From contig JAOWBW010001927.1 of the NCBI GenBank assembly GCA_026119855.1, forward strand, positions 62,001-126,000: DNA of 64,000 nucleotides. Reading direction: 5' to 3'. Origin of the DNA: Campanula takesimana (Eukaryota > Streptophyta > Magnoliopsida > Asterales > Campanulaceae). The translations under genes were made by a program, and so were the position numbers. This document shows, piece by piece, positions 1 to 9,424 of the stretch (position 1 is the stretch's first letter; every line of letters begins with the position of its first letter). The notes under the pieces were generated by a model. The model had not been told where the DNA came from, ran no database searches, and saw nothing but the letters and a program-made list of their open reading frames with translations.

Positions 1-757
1 CAATTAGCTTACCCTCACTTTCTAACATGTATTGCTGTCCACCTCCAACAGTGAGCTCGGAGATAAATTCGGGAGCTTCAATCACAAGGACTTCATCTTT
101 CTCGGGATTAAAAATGAGAAGTTTTGCATAATACCCAAGAAAATAGAATAGACCTTTGTAGAAGACGGCATTGCAACAAGAAAAAGAAAAGGACTCTATC
201 TCTGGCGAAATTTCACAAACGGTCCAATCCTCGTCTCCACACTTAATAAAATATAGAGCAAAGTCTCTGTCCCAAGTTTCTATAGCGATAACAACTAAGC
301 AATCTTCGGATTTTGGTGCTCCAGAGAAACAAAATGAAAGATAGGAGCCTGCAGCAATATGTGGAAGATCAATCTCTTCTTTTGTAAAGGGGTTATAGAA
401 ATATAAATCTAATAAATTATAATCCATCAGTAGCCATCCGTCCCGTGCTGCTCCAACTCGACCCTTTGGTATATTTGGCATGCTATATAGCTCACCATGA
501 ATTGGATTGTATGCTTTGTTGTCTGGGCACATTAAAAGGGGGGAGGAGTAATCTGAACTTTTCAATGGAAGTACACAAGGTCGGGTAGTCCTGGAAGGAG
601 ATAATGAATACCAAGATCTACATACAGAACGAAACGCGATTGTTTCACCAATACAGAGATGTGGGAATATCTGTAGGAGGAGGTCATTATGAAGATCTGC
701 CCACAAACTCCCGTTCCTGACAATTGTCTCCGATTTTTCTCTCTTCTGGTTGTTTCC
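1..757 (-). CDS. F-box/DUF295 gene copy A, coding exon 2 (partial, runs off left edge)
   Basis: The reading frame stays open from 757 to the window edge. It begins just after a 3' splice site (CTTTCAG, ending at 758) that is also present in copy B. It encodes a basic stretch, then an F-box (DLHNDLLLQIF, then FRSVCRSWYSL), then the start of a DUF295/KIB1-like propeller (YNPIHGELYSMP, FYNPFTKEEIDLPHI, PEIESFSFSCCN). F-box proteins are usually substrate-recognition subunits of SCF ubiquitin ligases; the substrate here is unknown. The last roughly 100 residues lie outside the window. This exon looks intact, but exon 1 of the same copy is frameshifted, so the copy is probably a pseudogene or expresses only part of the protein. 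Confidence 0.85.
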
Positions 758-883
758 CTGAAAGATGGATAACATTATTTAATATCAAAACAATGGAACA
801 AACAACTGAAAATGAAAAATACATGGTTAGGTAATGATCAGTAACAGCATATTTGCAGGTTAGAGACAGAAAAATGTAAATAC

Positions 884-2034
884 CTCTTCAATTTGTAACT
901 CCGTGCTTTCTATTGCGGCCTTTCCCCGTTGCACATTGAAATTTGTTTCAGTTCGAGAGTAGTCTTCAAATAAAGAAGACCTATCCTTTTGTTCTGGCTT
1001 GTTCACCTTGTTGCACGTCATAGGGAATGGAACCCCGTATAAAGATATAGATGAGAAGTTTCCGACAACAGGAAACGACAAAGACATTGAAATGCTCTTA
1101 TCTTCTATATCATACATGTAGAGGTGTCTCTCAGGCGAATACAAACTGAAAGGAGTTTTGACCCAATAAATTGCATTGCCTTTTATCCCAACCGTTGTAG
1201 CAGAACACGAGAAACTATGACTATGTCGAGCCAAGAAAATGGCTCTATCACCTAATGTTTCCAATTTCACCCATTCCCCAATAGTGAAGTCGGCTTTGAA
1301 GATTCCGACTTCGCAAACCTCATAATCATAATTATAACTGCCCATATAAATAAGCAACAACTCCTCACAAGATTCCACAAGATAAATGTGCATTTCAAGA
1401 CTGTTGGTACATATGAGCTCATTAAGTGCTTCGCCATTAATAACTTGTTCATGATGAAGGTCAGGATCCGAAAAATCAGATGCAAATAAATTCCAAATAG
1501 CTGTCAGAGCATAAAGTTTTCCCTTATAGTTTATGATTTTCTCAATACTATACTCATCTCTGGACGTCAATTCTCGTTCAATGAATTCACTATCGCCAAG
1601 GTGGCAAGACCAGAACTTGCATAAGTTTAAGCTTCTATTGAAAAAGATAACTCGACAATTTCCGTCTATTTTGGGTGATGACATAACACATTCAGTGTGT
1701 ATTGGGTGTATGTGATAGGGATGAATGGTAAGAGGAGGGAGCTGTGATTTCTCCACAGTCAAAATATTGAGAATTGAACAATCATTTGTGGACTTATCCC
1801 TGAGAACTAAAAATCCTCCATAACAACAGGCAATGTACTTATTTTGCAACTCCGGAATGAATGTAGCATAAAACCGATCCTCTATTATGCTATAAAGTAA
1901 ATGTCTTTCACTGTCATCCTCTACATCAGTAATCATGAGCCGGGTATACGGTTCGAGTGGCAATAAGGGAGGATGAGAAGTCACAAGATCCCCTCCTCAA
2001 CTATTGTTTCTTCTTTGAGGCTTTCTTCCTCCAT
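884..2034 (-). pseudogene. F-box/DUF295 gene copy A, coding exon 1 with a 1-nt deletion
   Basis: This is homologous to exon 1 of copies B and C. The presumed ancestral ATG is at 2034-2032. A C-run at 1990-1993 has four bases where B and C have five, so translation from that ATG hits TGA at 1983-1981 after about 17 codons. The remaining 367-codon frame (1984-884) is open and carries the DUF295 signature (LGDRAIFLARHSHSFSC, then KGNAIYWVK). Its first in-frame ATG is at 1936. The exon ends at 884 before GTATTT, phase 0, with a 126-nt intron (883-758) to exon 2. The frame beyond the lesion is well conserved, so the break looks recent. Use of the downstream ATG cannot be excluded. Confidence 0.8.
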
Positions 2035-3388
2035 CTTTTTTCCAATTTTACTAAAAGCTAACAAAAATACGCAGGTCATGATTTAGCAAGAGTTTTAATA
2101 GTAAGAAATACCAGCAAAAACAAGGGGTAGGGTGAATAGGAAAATGAATAGCTGGGAAAAATTAACAAAAAAACAGTTAGTTTTCAGAACATAATAATAA
2201 CAACTTATTTGTGCCATATATTTTTATAAAAGATAAAAGAAACAAACATAAGTTAGCTAATTAGATCATCGTTATCACGATCTCAGACAACGGAGGAGAG
2301 CTGCGGAAAGGGGGATTTGACTGTTGTGGGCTACGACATCAGAAATTTTGGATTTCAGTTAAGAAAAAAATATAGAATCATCAGCTTTTTCTATAGTTCT
2401 TCAATAAATCAACCTAAATTTGGGATTTCAGTTTTAGGGACAAACGAATCTTCCTTCAAAAAATTGTTGAATAAAAATTCTCAAAAACCCAAGTTGGACT
2501 ATACTTTAGAAGAATTTTTTTTTTTCACATAGCACAAGATTGAATTTCGTTAACCAAAGATTGAAAAATACTCCCTCTGTTCCAAAAATATAGTCTCATT
2601 TTGACTTTTTGACCAAACATTGATGTTAATTTAATGATCACAATGAAAATCTAAAAATTGTTATTGATAAATCAATTAATGACTTATCAATTACAAATTT
2701 TAGACTGTTACTAGAATGATTAAATCGACACCAATGATTGGTCAAAGTTCATTTTTTGTTAACCATAAAAAGTCAAAACGAGACTATCTTTCTGGGACAG
2801 AGGGAGTATAAGATTTTCACATAACACAAGATTGAATTTTTTTGAGTCTTTCTTCCTCTATACTAAATATTTTTTTTTCAATTTTTCAAAAATCTAATGA
2901 AAAAGCAAAGAACTCAGGTCATGAACAAGCAATAGTTGTAACAGTAAGATATACCAACAAATATAGGGGTGAATAGGAGAATATATAGCTGGAAATAAAA
3001 AATAAAAAAAATCATATACTAGTTTTCTCTCCAGAAGATAAAAATAATCAATTTTTGTGACATAAGTATATCTTTCTTTATATAAGGTAAAAGAAAACTA
3101 ATTATGAAAAATCCTTGGAAGTAGGTAGGAGCAGAATTAGGGATCTCAGGAAATATGGAGTCAATCAGATTTTCCTATAGCTCTTGAATAAATCAACGTA
3201 AAACAAACAGGTACCGGAAAAATTCAATCTTTTATTAAAAAAAAAGGAATCATCTATCAAGTTGAATAAAAATTGTCAAAACTCCAGTTGGACTATCAAA
3301 GCATTACAATACTCCAGAAAAAAAAAATAAAAAAAAAATCACATAATAAAAGATTGAATTTTTTTTCGTAATCCAAAGATCGAAATAC
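2035..3388 (-). other. Leader intron of copy A
   Basis: This noncoding stretch lies between the 5' UTR exon donor (GT at 3388-3387, context CAG/GTATTT) and a T-rich acceptor region just upstream of the coding start. It matches the corresponding intron of B (29269-30520) and, reversed, of C (38689-39353). The segment around 2880-3060 repeats, in degraded form, the sequence around the coding start (2050-2160), including a motif like ATAGGGGTGAATAGGAGAAT. The leader was therefore internally duplicated before the gene copies arose. Confidence 0.55.
2571..2806. mobile_element. Stowaway-type MITE in the copy A leader intron
   Basis: The 236-bp element has TIRs starting CTCCCTCTGTTCC and ending GGGACAGAGGGAG, flanked by TA at 2569-2570 and 2807-2808. 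Copies B (near 29785) and C (near 38865) keep the uninterrupted site AAAAATACAAGA, so insertion happened after the gene copies separated. It has no coding capacity. Confidence 0.9.
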
Positions 3389-3531
3389 CTGATGATGATG
3401 AGGAAGGTCGGAAAGTAAGAGGATGACAAAGGCGGAGATAGGCGGAGACAGGGGGCTTGGCTTGGATGGAGAGTGACGAGCTCCTTTCCTTTTATTTTGA
3501 ACAAACGGCTGGGGTCCTACTTCAACTCGGA
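3389..3531 (-). other. 5' UTR exon and proximal promoter of copy A
   Basis: On the minus strand this segment ends in ...CATCATCAG/GTATTT, a good 5' splice site. It is homologous to the leader exons of B (30521-30650) and C (38590-38688), which end CCATCCAG/GT. It is followed upstream by GC-richer sequence that is conserved among the copies. The transcription start is not determined, so the outer boundary is approximate. Confidence 0.5.
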
Positions 3532-3579
3532 TTTTAATTTTAATTCCTTTTGATTAAGGTGAAAAAATCTATATATATA

Positions 3580-3829
3580 CCCCCTCCGTCCCAAAATGAT
3601 CTTCATATTTTTTTCGCCGTTACTATGAAGGATCTTTGAGCAACAATTTTATGCTGCCTCAATTGTACTAATGGAAATCTAAAACTTATTATTGACACAC
3701 CACTAACATTACTATCAATAACAAGTTATAGATTTTCATTAAAATAATTAAATCAACCTAAAATCATTACTCAAACTTCCTTCGTAGTAACGGCAATAAA
3801 AGTATGAAGATCATTTTGGGACGGAGGGA
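3580..3829. mobile_element. Stowaway-type MITE at the 5' end of the Helitron
   Basis: The TIRs (CCCCCTCCGTCCCAAAATGA at the left and TCATTTTGGGACGGAGGGA at the right) are nearly perfect inverted repeats, extend to about 28 bp, and are flanked by TA-rich sequence. The element is about 250 bp and noncoding. Confidence 0.85.
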
Positions 3830-3949
3830 ATATATATTAAAGTTGACCAAAAGAGCTATAGTATTGACATGTGGACAAACAATGGAGAAAGCTTTGGAGA
3901 AGCCACATCAACAATATACTAATAAATAAGTGACTTTTTATTTTCTGTT

Positions 3950-5345
3950 CATTAGCTAATACTATTAGCTAATAATAATAGTTACTATAAAGGGTAACTA
4001 TAAGAGATAACTATTATAGTAACTATTACTATTATTAGTAATAGTTAACTATAATAGTTAACCATTATAGTTAACTATTACTCTTATTATTAGTAATAGT
4101 TACTATTATATTATAGTTAACTATATTAGTTAACTATTAATATTATTAGTAATAGCTATTATAATAGTTACCTTAAGTAGTAACTAATAGTATTAAGCAA
4201 ATAACAGTTAACTATTAATAGTAAAAGTATTAGTTAATTATAATAGTTATTATATAAGTTAAATATTAATTTTTAATATTAATTAATCATAATAGTTACT
4301 ATATCAATTAACTATTACTATTAATAATATTAGTTTATTATAATTATTATTATTCCCTCCGTCCTAGTTTAAAGTTCTTACTTTCCCTTTTGGTGTGTCC
4401 CAATTTATATTTAACTATTATAATTAAATATTAAATAAAATAAAAATTACTATTAATAGTATTAGTTAATCATAATAGTTACTATATATATATATTAATT
4501 ATTACTATTAACAATATTATTAGTTAATCATAATAGTTACTATATAAGTTAACTATTATTATTAATAGTATTAGTTAATAATTATACAATAAATGTTAAT
4601 ATTTAATATTAATAGTACTCGCTCCGTTCGAGAGTAAGAGTCCTATTTTATATTTTTGTACGTCCCACTAAAAATCTATTTCCTAAAAGGACAAATGATG
4701 AGAATGAATGAATAGTATTTTGGACAATTATACCCTCAACACATTTGCAATGTTTACCAATTTTCTATTGTGTATTTAATAAGTGTGCACAGACAAGGTA
4801 TGACTCTTACTCTAAGGCGTAGGGAGTATTAATTAATTATAATAGTTCATATAGAGTTTAATTATAACTATTAGTATTATTAGTGAATAATAATAGTTAT
4901 TATATATGTTAATAAGTATAATTAATAATATTAGTCAATTATAATAATTATTTTAATTATTACTAAAAAATTAACACAAAACCAATCAACTTATTATTCC
5001 CTCCCGTTCATTTTCTCTCCTAATTTACTTTTACACTCTCAACACTTGTTTTACTTCCACAATTTCTTAATCTCCGTGCAAATAGGAGGTAAGACTCTTA
5101 CTCCGGGACGGAGAGAGTGATATTTAACCATTATAACTAACTAATACTATTAATAGCATTAGTTAATTATAATAGTTAAATATAATTATTAACTATAATA
5201 GTTACTATATAAGTTAATTATTATTATTAATAGTATTAATTAATCATAATTGTTATAATATATATTAACTAGTACTATTAATTATATTATTTAACCATAA
5301 TAGTTAATATATATGTTAATAATACTATTAATACCATTAGGTTTT
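3950..5345. repeat. AT-rich palindromic repeat field (TAATAGTTAACTATTA type)
   Basis: About 1.4 kb is built from variants of TTAACTATTA and its complement TAATAGTTAA, so both strands read alike and many short hairpins are possible. Spacing is irregular and interrupted by MITE sequences near 4360, 4618 and 4997. It contains no gene. It lies inside the Helitron. Confidence 0.8.
4618..4826. mobile_element. Stowaway-like MITE inside the AT-rich field
   Basis: The ends CTCGCTCCGTTCGAGAGTAA and TTACTCTAAGGCGTAGGGAG form an imperfect TIR. TA lies at 4616-4617 and 4827-4828. The element is 209 bp and noncoding. A related shorter inverted pair (TTCCCTCCCGTTC at about 4997 and GGGACGGAGAGAG near 5105-5117) looks like a second, degraded element. 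Confidence 0.65.
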
Positions 5346-5606
5346 TTAAATATTCATACAACAAATTTAAATATACTTCTAAATTAATTAAAAAACATAT
5401 TTATTACAACTATGTACAACCAAAGCTATGAAAATGTTTTGATTAATTTAAAATATACATATATTTTTAAATAAAATTATTATGTTAATTTATCAATTAA
5501 AAACTTCAAAAAATGAAAATACAAAAACATTAACGGAATAGATTTCTGTGCGGAGCACGGGTTACCTACTAGTATACCCTTATAGATCGGGGGTTGGACC
5601 CTAAGC

Positions 5607-6220
5607 TAGATATGCCCACAGTTCATGTTCGAACCAGATGAATCGATCGTTTTGAACCATTAAAAATCGTGAATCGGGTGAACGGTGAACCAGAGGTTTA
5701 CAGTTCATAGGCAGTTTGGACCTGCAGTTAGACCGTCGGTTTGGGCCGGCTGTTTGTACTGTATAAATTCAAAATACGTATTTTAGAAACTTTTAATGTA
5801 AGTCTTTTAAATGTCCCCCCTCCCCTCTTAATCATAAAAGGAAAAGTTTGGTTGTCTCCTTCTACATAAATTTACTTAATATTAACAAAATTATAAGGAT
5901 ACCGTCACTTTTCAAAATATTTTCGTCCCACTCACACCCTTTAATTCCTTTAATATATGTAATTCATATTTTTCTTTATATTTATGTAAAGTAAAATAAT
6001 TTATAATGTACCAAAAAATCATAAATAAAAAAACAAACTTTTTAAAAGATAATTTTAAAACTGCTCAAAATGTTTTATTAGAAAAAAATGAACCAGATGA
6101 AGCGGTAAACTGTACCGTAAACCATTGAACTATGAACCGTAAGTTAATGGTTCATAAACGGTTTTAATTTTTGGCGAACCGTGAACCGAGGGTTCATGAA
6201 CCGTGTACCGTGCATGTCTA
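5607..6220. mobile_element. hAT-like non-autonomous element
   Basis: The 614-bp element begins TAGATATGCCCAC and ends GTGCATGTCTA (TIR core TAGACATGC). It is flanked by 8-bp direct repeats CCCTAAGC (5599-5606) and CCTTAAGC (6221-6228), as expected for hAT. A duplicated copy at 21942 is preceded by exactly CCTTAAGC, which explains the single mismatch here as later mutation. The interior is rich in GAACCGTGAACC-type short inverted repeats. No transposase is encoded. Confidence 0.8.
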
Positions 6221-6228
6221 CCTTAAGC

Positions 6229-6639
6229 CCTTTCAACAAGATGAAAATCCCATAAAACCCATATCATATTGAAAACCTCATGTAAACGCACCGTTGGTCA
6301 AAGAAAAGTCTGCCCTTACCAATCTGATCTTATACTTAAGGTATAAGATTAGTTTTCCTCTTGCCAAAATCTTGGGTAAAAAGCGTTTTACGTAAGTCCT
6401 AGGAAAAACGTGTTTCGGAAGTATTTTTGAAAATATGTGGAACTAAAAGCACAAATCACTTGCAAGAAAAAGGATTAGAACGAAGATAGAAGGAGAGAAA
6501 AGAGAGGTTGAGAACAAGAGAAAGAAGAAGACACAACAGAGAATGGGAAGACCAAGTTGGGCCTTTTGTTTCTTGTGTATAGAGGTGCCAAAAGACAAAC
6601 AGAAAATAAGAAATACTCACTTCAACTTGAAAAATCGTC
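6229..6639. other. Noncoding upstream segment shared by copies A and D
   Basis: I see no gene here. The part at about 6274-6445 recurs at 22456-22632 with the same order of motifs: a TTATAC/GTATAAG hairpin near 6332-6350, then CTTGGGTAAAA, then GGAAAAACGTGTTTC. This shows that A and D were duplicated together with their distal promoter. Confidence 0.6.
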
Positions 6640-6807
6640 AGTTTTTATGATCGGGTGATCGTGTCAACTTATCCCGTATTTGTCCCGCATCCCGAGGTGA
6701 TTTGGGATGGGACGGGGAATTTTAGTCCTGCGATAAATTTGGGACGTCCTGTCCCGTATAGTTTGCGGGACATCATAGTTTTGTCCCGTCCCGAATTGAC
6801 GGCTCTA
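6640..6807. mobile_element. hAT-like MITE fragment rich in TCCCG
   Basis: The right end CCCGAATTGACGGCTCTA resembles a hAT-type terminus, and the body repeats GTCCCG and GGGAC. The left terminus is not clear and probably degraded. Confidence 0.4.
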
Positions 6808-6896
6808 GTTGTGGGCTAGGATAGCAGAATTTTGGGATTTCAGTTAAGAAAAAAAATATGAAATCATCAACTTTTCCTATAGCTCTTTAATAAATC
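6808..6896 (-). pseudogene. Leader-intron scrap of fourth F-box copy (D)
   Basis: These 89 bp match the A leader intron at about 2325-2410 and B at about 29535-29625 (GTTGTGGGCTA, GGGATTTCAGTTAAGAAAAA, TAAATC). The match stops exactly where the copia-1 LTR begins (TGTTAGAAC). Similarity to the same intron resumes at 20438, on the far side of copia-1. No coding sequence of copy D remains. Confidence 0.7.
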
Positions 6897-7375
6897 TGTT
6901 AGAACATGATGGCTTGCAACACAAGTTAATTAGCACTTTCATAAATAAAATCATGACTATAATATTATATAAAGTATAGTCAACAATAGTCAATGTGTAG
7001 AATCCCTGAAATGTAATTTATCTATTTATGATGGGCAAAATGGTAAATCAACATTGCTTAGGATTGAATAGGTGTGGTCCCTAAATGAAGTGCCTCTTTG
7101 TCTTGTATATAAAGGGCTTACCATCAACCCTTAAAGACACTACATTCTTTACTTTCTCTCTAAACATTCTCTTCATTATTATCTAGAAGTGCTTGAGAAA
7201 CTAAAGGGCATTCATCATTTAGAAGATCATCTTCCTACATCTTCTTCTTCATCTAAATTCTCCCGAAAGATATCAATATAGATTCAACATGTATTCTCGC
7301 TTCCGCCTTCATCTCTTTCCTCAATCTTATTCTGAATATGAGTATGGCATTCATGGATCATAAATTGTTCCATCA
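6897..7375 (+). repeat. Copia-1 5' LTR
   Basis: The 479-bp LTR starts TGTTAGAACATG and ends CCATCA, followed two bases later by the primer site. A TATA box (TATATAAA, 7106-7113) is in the position expected for the U3 promoter. No 3' LTR remains in the window for comparison, so the boundary rests on TG..CA and the primer site. Confidence 0.8.
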
Positions 7376-7377
7376 AT

Positions 7378-7389
7378 TGGTATCAGAGC
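7378..7389 (+). other. Copia-1 primer-binding site (initiator Met tRNA)
   Basis: TGGTATCAGAGC is complementary to the 3' end of plant initiator methionine tRNA and sits 2 nt after the LTR, as usual for Ty1/copia. Confidence 0.9.
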
Positions 7390-7779
7390 CCGCTCATATT
7401 TCGGTTTGAGTTTGAGTTCTTTTGGAAAGCCTTAAAACGCTTTTGATTCATTTTTTTGTTGAATCATCAAGTTTTGATGTTGTTTAGAAGCACTAATTCA
7501 TTCATATAGTGCTAATATTCATCATATAAGTTTTAAAGAAATGGTTTGAAAATTTTTGTTTCATTAAATTCAATGGTTCATGTTTGACTATCCCTTCATA
7601 ACATGGTTTTATGTCTAGTGCATACCATGTGGATCTACTTACTTGATTCCATTTATTTTAAAAGCAACATTATCTTAAATAGCGTGGTTTTATGTTTTAA
7701 ACACATACCATGTGGATCTACTTGCCATTCGTTGATTTTGGGAAGATTTTTAACAATATTCAGAAAGTGCAGAAAATCG

Positions 7780-8145
7780 GGATGCTCGGCCGAGTCTTAT
7801 GATCTGCTCGACCGAGCACATGAAACGGCGCTAAAAATGACATCATCCGGTTGGATCTTTGGTCGATTCCGGTCGGATATCTTGAATAACCCGGGCGGGT
7901 CTTTGGTTATGCCCGGTCGGACCAAGACTTGCACGGTCGTGCGTTTGTTTTTGCACCGTCGTGCATTGAATGTCGAAAAGGCAAAAGTTTCTGATTAATG
8001 GTGCTCGGCCGTGCCCTTTCCTATGCTCGGCCGAGCAGCACGGTCGTGCGTTTTGTTTAGAACGGCCGTGCACTACATGTCGAAAAAACAATGTTTCCAT
8101 AAAAGTGGTGCTCGGCCGTGTCATTTCCTTCGCTCGGCCATGCAA
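7780..8145. repeat. GC-rich palindromic motif cluster in the copia-1 leader
   Basis: Several copies of GCTCGGCCGAGC-, GCACGGTCGTGC- and GCTCGGCCGTGC-like motifs lie within about 360 bp of otherwise AT-rich leader. Many are perfect or near-perfect palindromes. Just upstream, a motif ending ACCATGTGGATCTACTT is duplicated (7624 and 7706). No protein function is assigned to the short frames here. Confidence 0.7.
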
Positions 8146-8706
8146 ACACTGTTCACTGTTTATGGATTTTTTAAAAATTTCTGCACAAATTTTGTTTTCC
8201 CATTTGGACAAAGCATGCATTTTTCAAACCATAAAACCTTGATTAATTATATGCTTAAACAATTTTATTCATTGTTTAAATAATATTATCACCTAAGTGA
8301 TTAACGTTATTTAAACACAAAATTGTTAAAGTGTTGAATGTTTAAGTTAATATGTGAATGTCTTGAATTTTTCAAAGAAGATCTTGACATTTGACTAAAC
8401 TTGAGAATTCATGTGATGACAAATAAAATGAACATTAAGTTGTTTTGTTAAATGCTTAAGACTACCCAAAGGAAGATTAAGCATTTAATCAAACATTGTT
8501 CAAATTACTTGTTATCAAAGTCAATTATTTATGAATCAACTCGCAATCCAAAGATTAGTTTTGATGTCATGTTAATTGACTTATTGATGGATTTCATTTG
8601 ATGTAATTAATCATTTATTCATAATGTAGTACTTATAATGTTTTGTATTCATTCTTGTTCTCGATTCCCGACAGATTTACTTAATGCTTCTTCTATTACT
8701 GCTGCG

Positions 8707-9419
8707 ATGAGCACAATTCCGATGCTTAATGGGACAAACTTTAAAACTTGGAAAAACAAAATTGTAATGATCTTAGGCTGTATGGACATAGATCTCGCAT
8801 TTAGGGAGCCGTTTTCTATTCCTCTTAATGATCAAAGCACCCCTGAGGACCGCTTATATGCTGAGAAATGGAAACACTCCAATCGCGTGAGCCTAATGAT
8901 TATGAAAAATGTCGTCCCGGAAACCTTTTTGAACAGTGTTCCCGAGGACGTTGATGCTAAGACTTTTGTTGAGACCCTTGAAGAACGCTTTGCAAAAAGC
9001 GAAAAGTCGGAAACAAGTTCTACCCTAAGGAAACTTGTTTCCATGAAGTACAAGGGTGCCGGAAATCTTAGGGGAGTACATTCTAGAAATGCTTCACCTT
9101 TCGACAAAGCTAAAAGCACTTAAGTTAGAGATATCGGAAGAATCTTCTCGTGCATTTAGTTTTGATCTTTCTTCCTCATCAGTTTGGTCACTTTGAGGTG
9201 ACCTATAATTGTCAAAAAGATAAGTGGAATATTAATGAATTAATTTCACATTTGACTCAAGAGGAAGATGGGTTGAAGCAATCTAAAATAGAAAGTGCTC
9301 ATTTAGCATCTACCTCTTCTCATGGGACTAAGAGAAGAGGGAAAGAAATTGCGGTGACAAGCAACAAGAAGCCTAAGGGATCTAACGATCATAAAGAAAA
9401 GAAGTGCTTCTTTTGCAAG
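8707..9419 (+). pseudogene. Copia-1 gag remnant
   Basis: The most natural start is the ATG at 8707 (MSTIPMLNGTNFKTWKNKI), the typical opening of plant copia gag. The capsid-like region continues to about 9070 (LVSMKYKGAGN), where the frame shifts; the downstream frame (HLTQEEDGLKQ, then KKPKGSND) leads into the first half of a zinc knuckle (CFFCK). That knuckle is split by the LARD: the second half of the gag-protease junction (YHAWRPKKG) follows at about 17815. Gag forms the particle that packages element RNA; this copy cannot make a full one. Confidence 0.8.
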
Positions 9420-9424
9420 GACCT

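Larger units (their letters stand above)
3568..5572 (+). mobile_element. Non-autonomous Helitron upstream of copy A
   Basis: The element starts TCTATATATATAC directly after an A. It ends with a 6-bp-stem hairpin (CTGTGC GGA GCACGG, 5546-5560), then CTAG at 5569-5572, followed by T. These are the Helitron hallmarks: 5' TC, a subterminal hairpin, 3' CTRR, and insertion between A and T without a TSD. The duplicated promoter of remnant D (around 21895-21915) lacks this 2.0-kb block and serves as an approximate empty site. No Rep/helicase is encoded. The interior consists of MITEs and AT-rich palindromic repeats. Confidence 0.75.

Noticed and set aside
5625..5645. GTTCGAACC resembling a tRNA T-loop
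   Set aside because: No cloverleaf or A-box partner at the right distance. The motif is part of the GAACC-rich hAT-like element.
7603..8283. Overlapping frames on both strands in the copia-1 leader
   Set aside because: They arise from the GC-rich palindromes, which are open on both strands. No domain is seen, and gag starts later at 8707.
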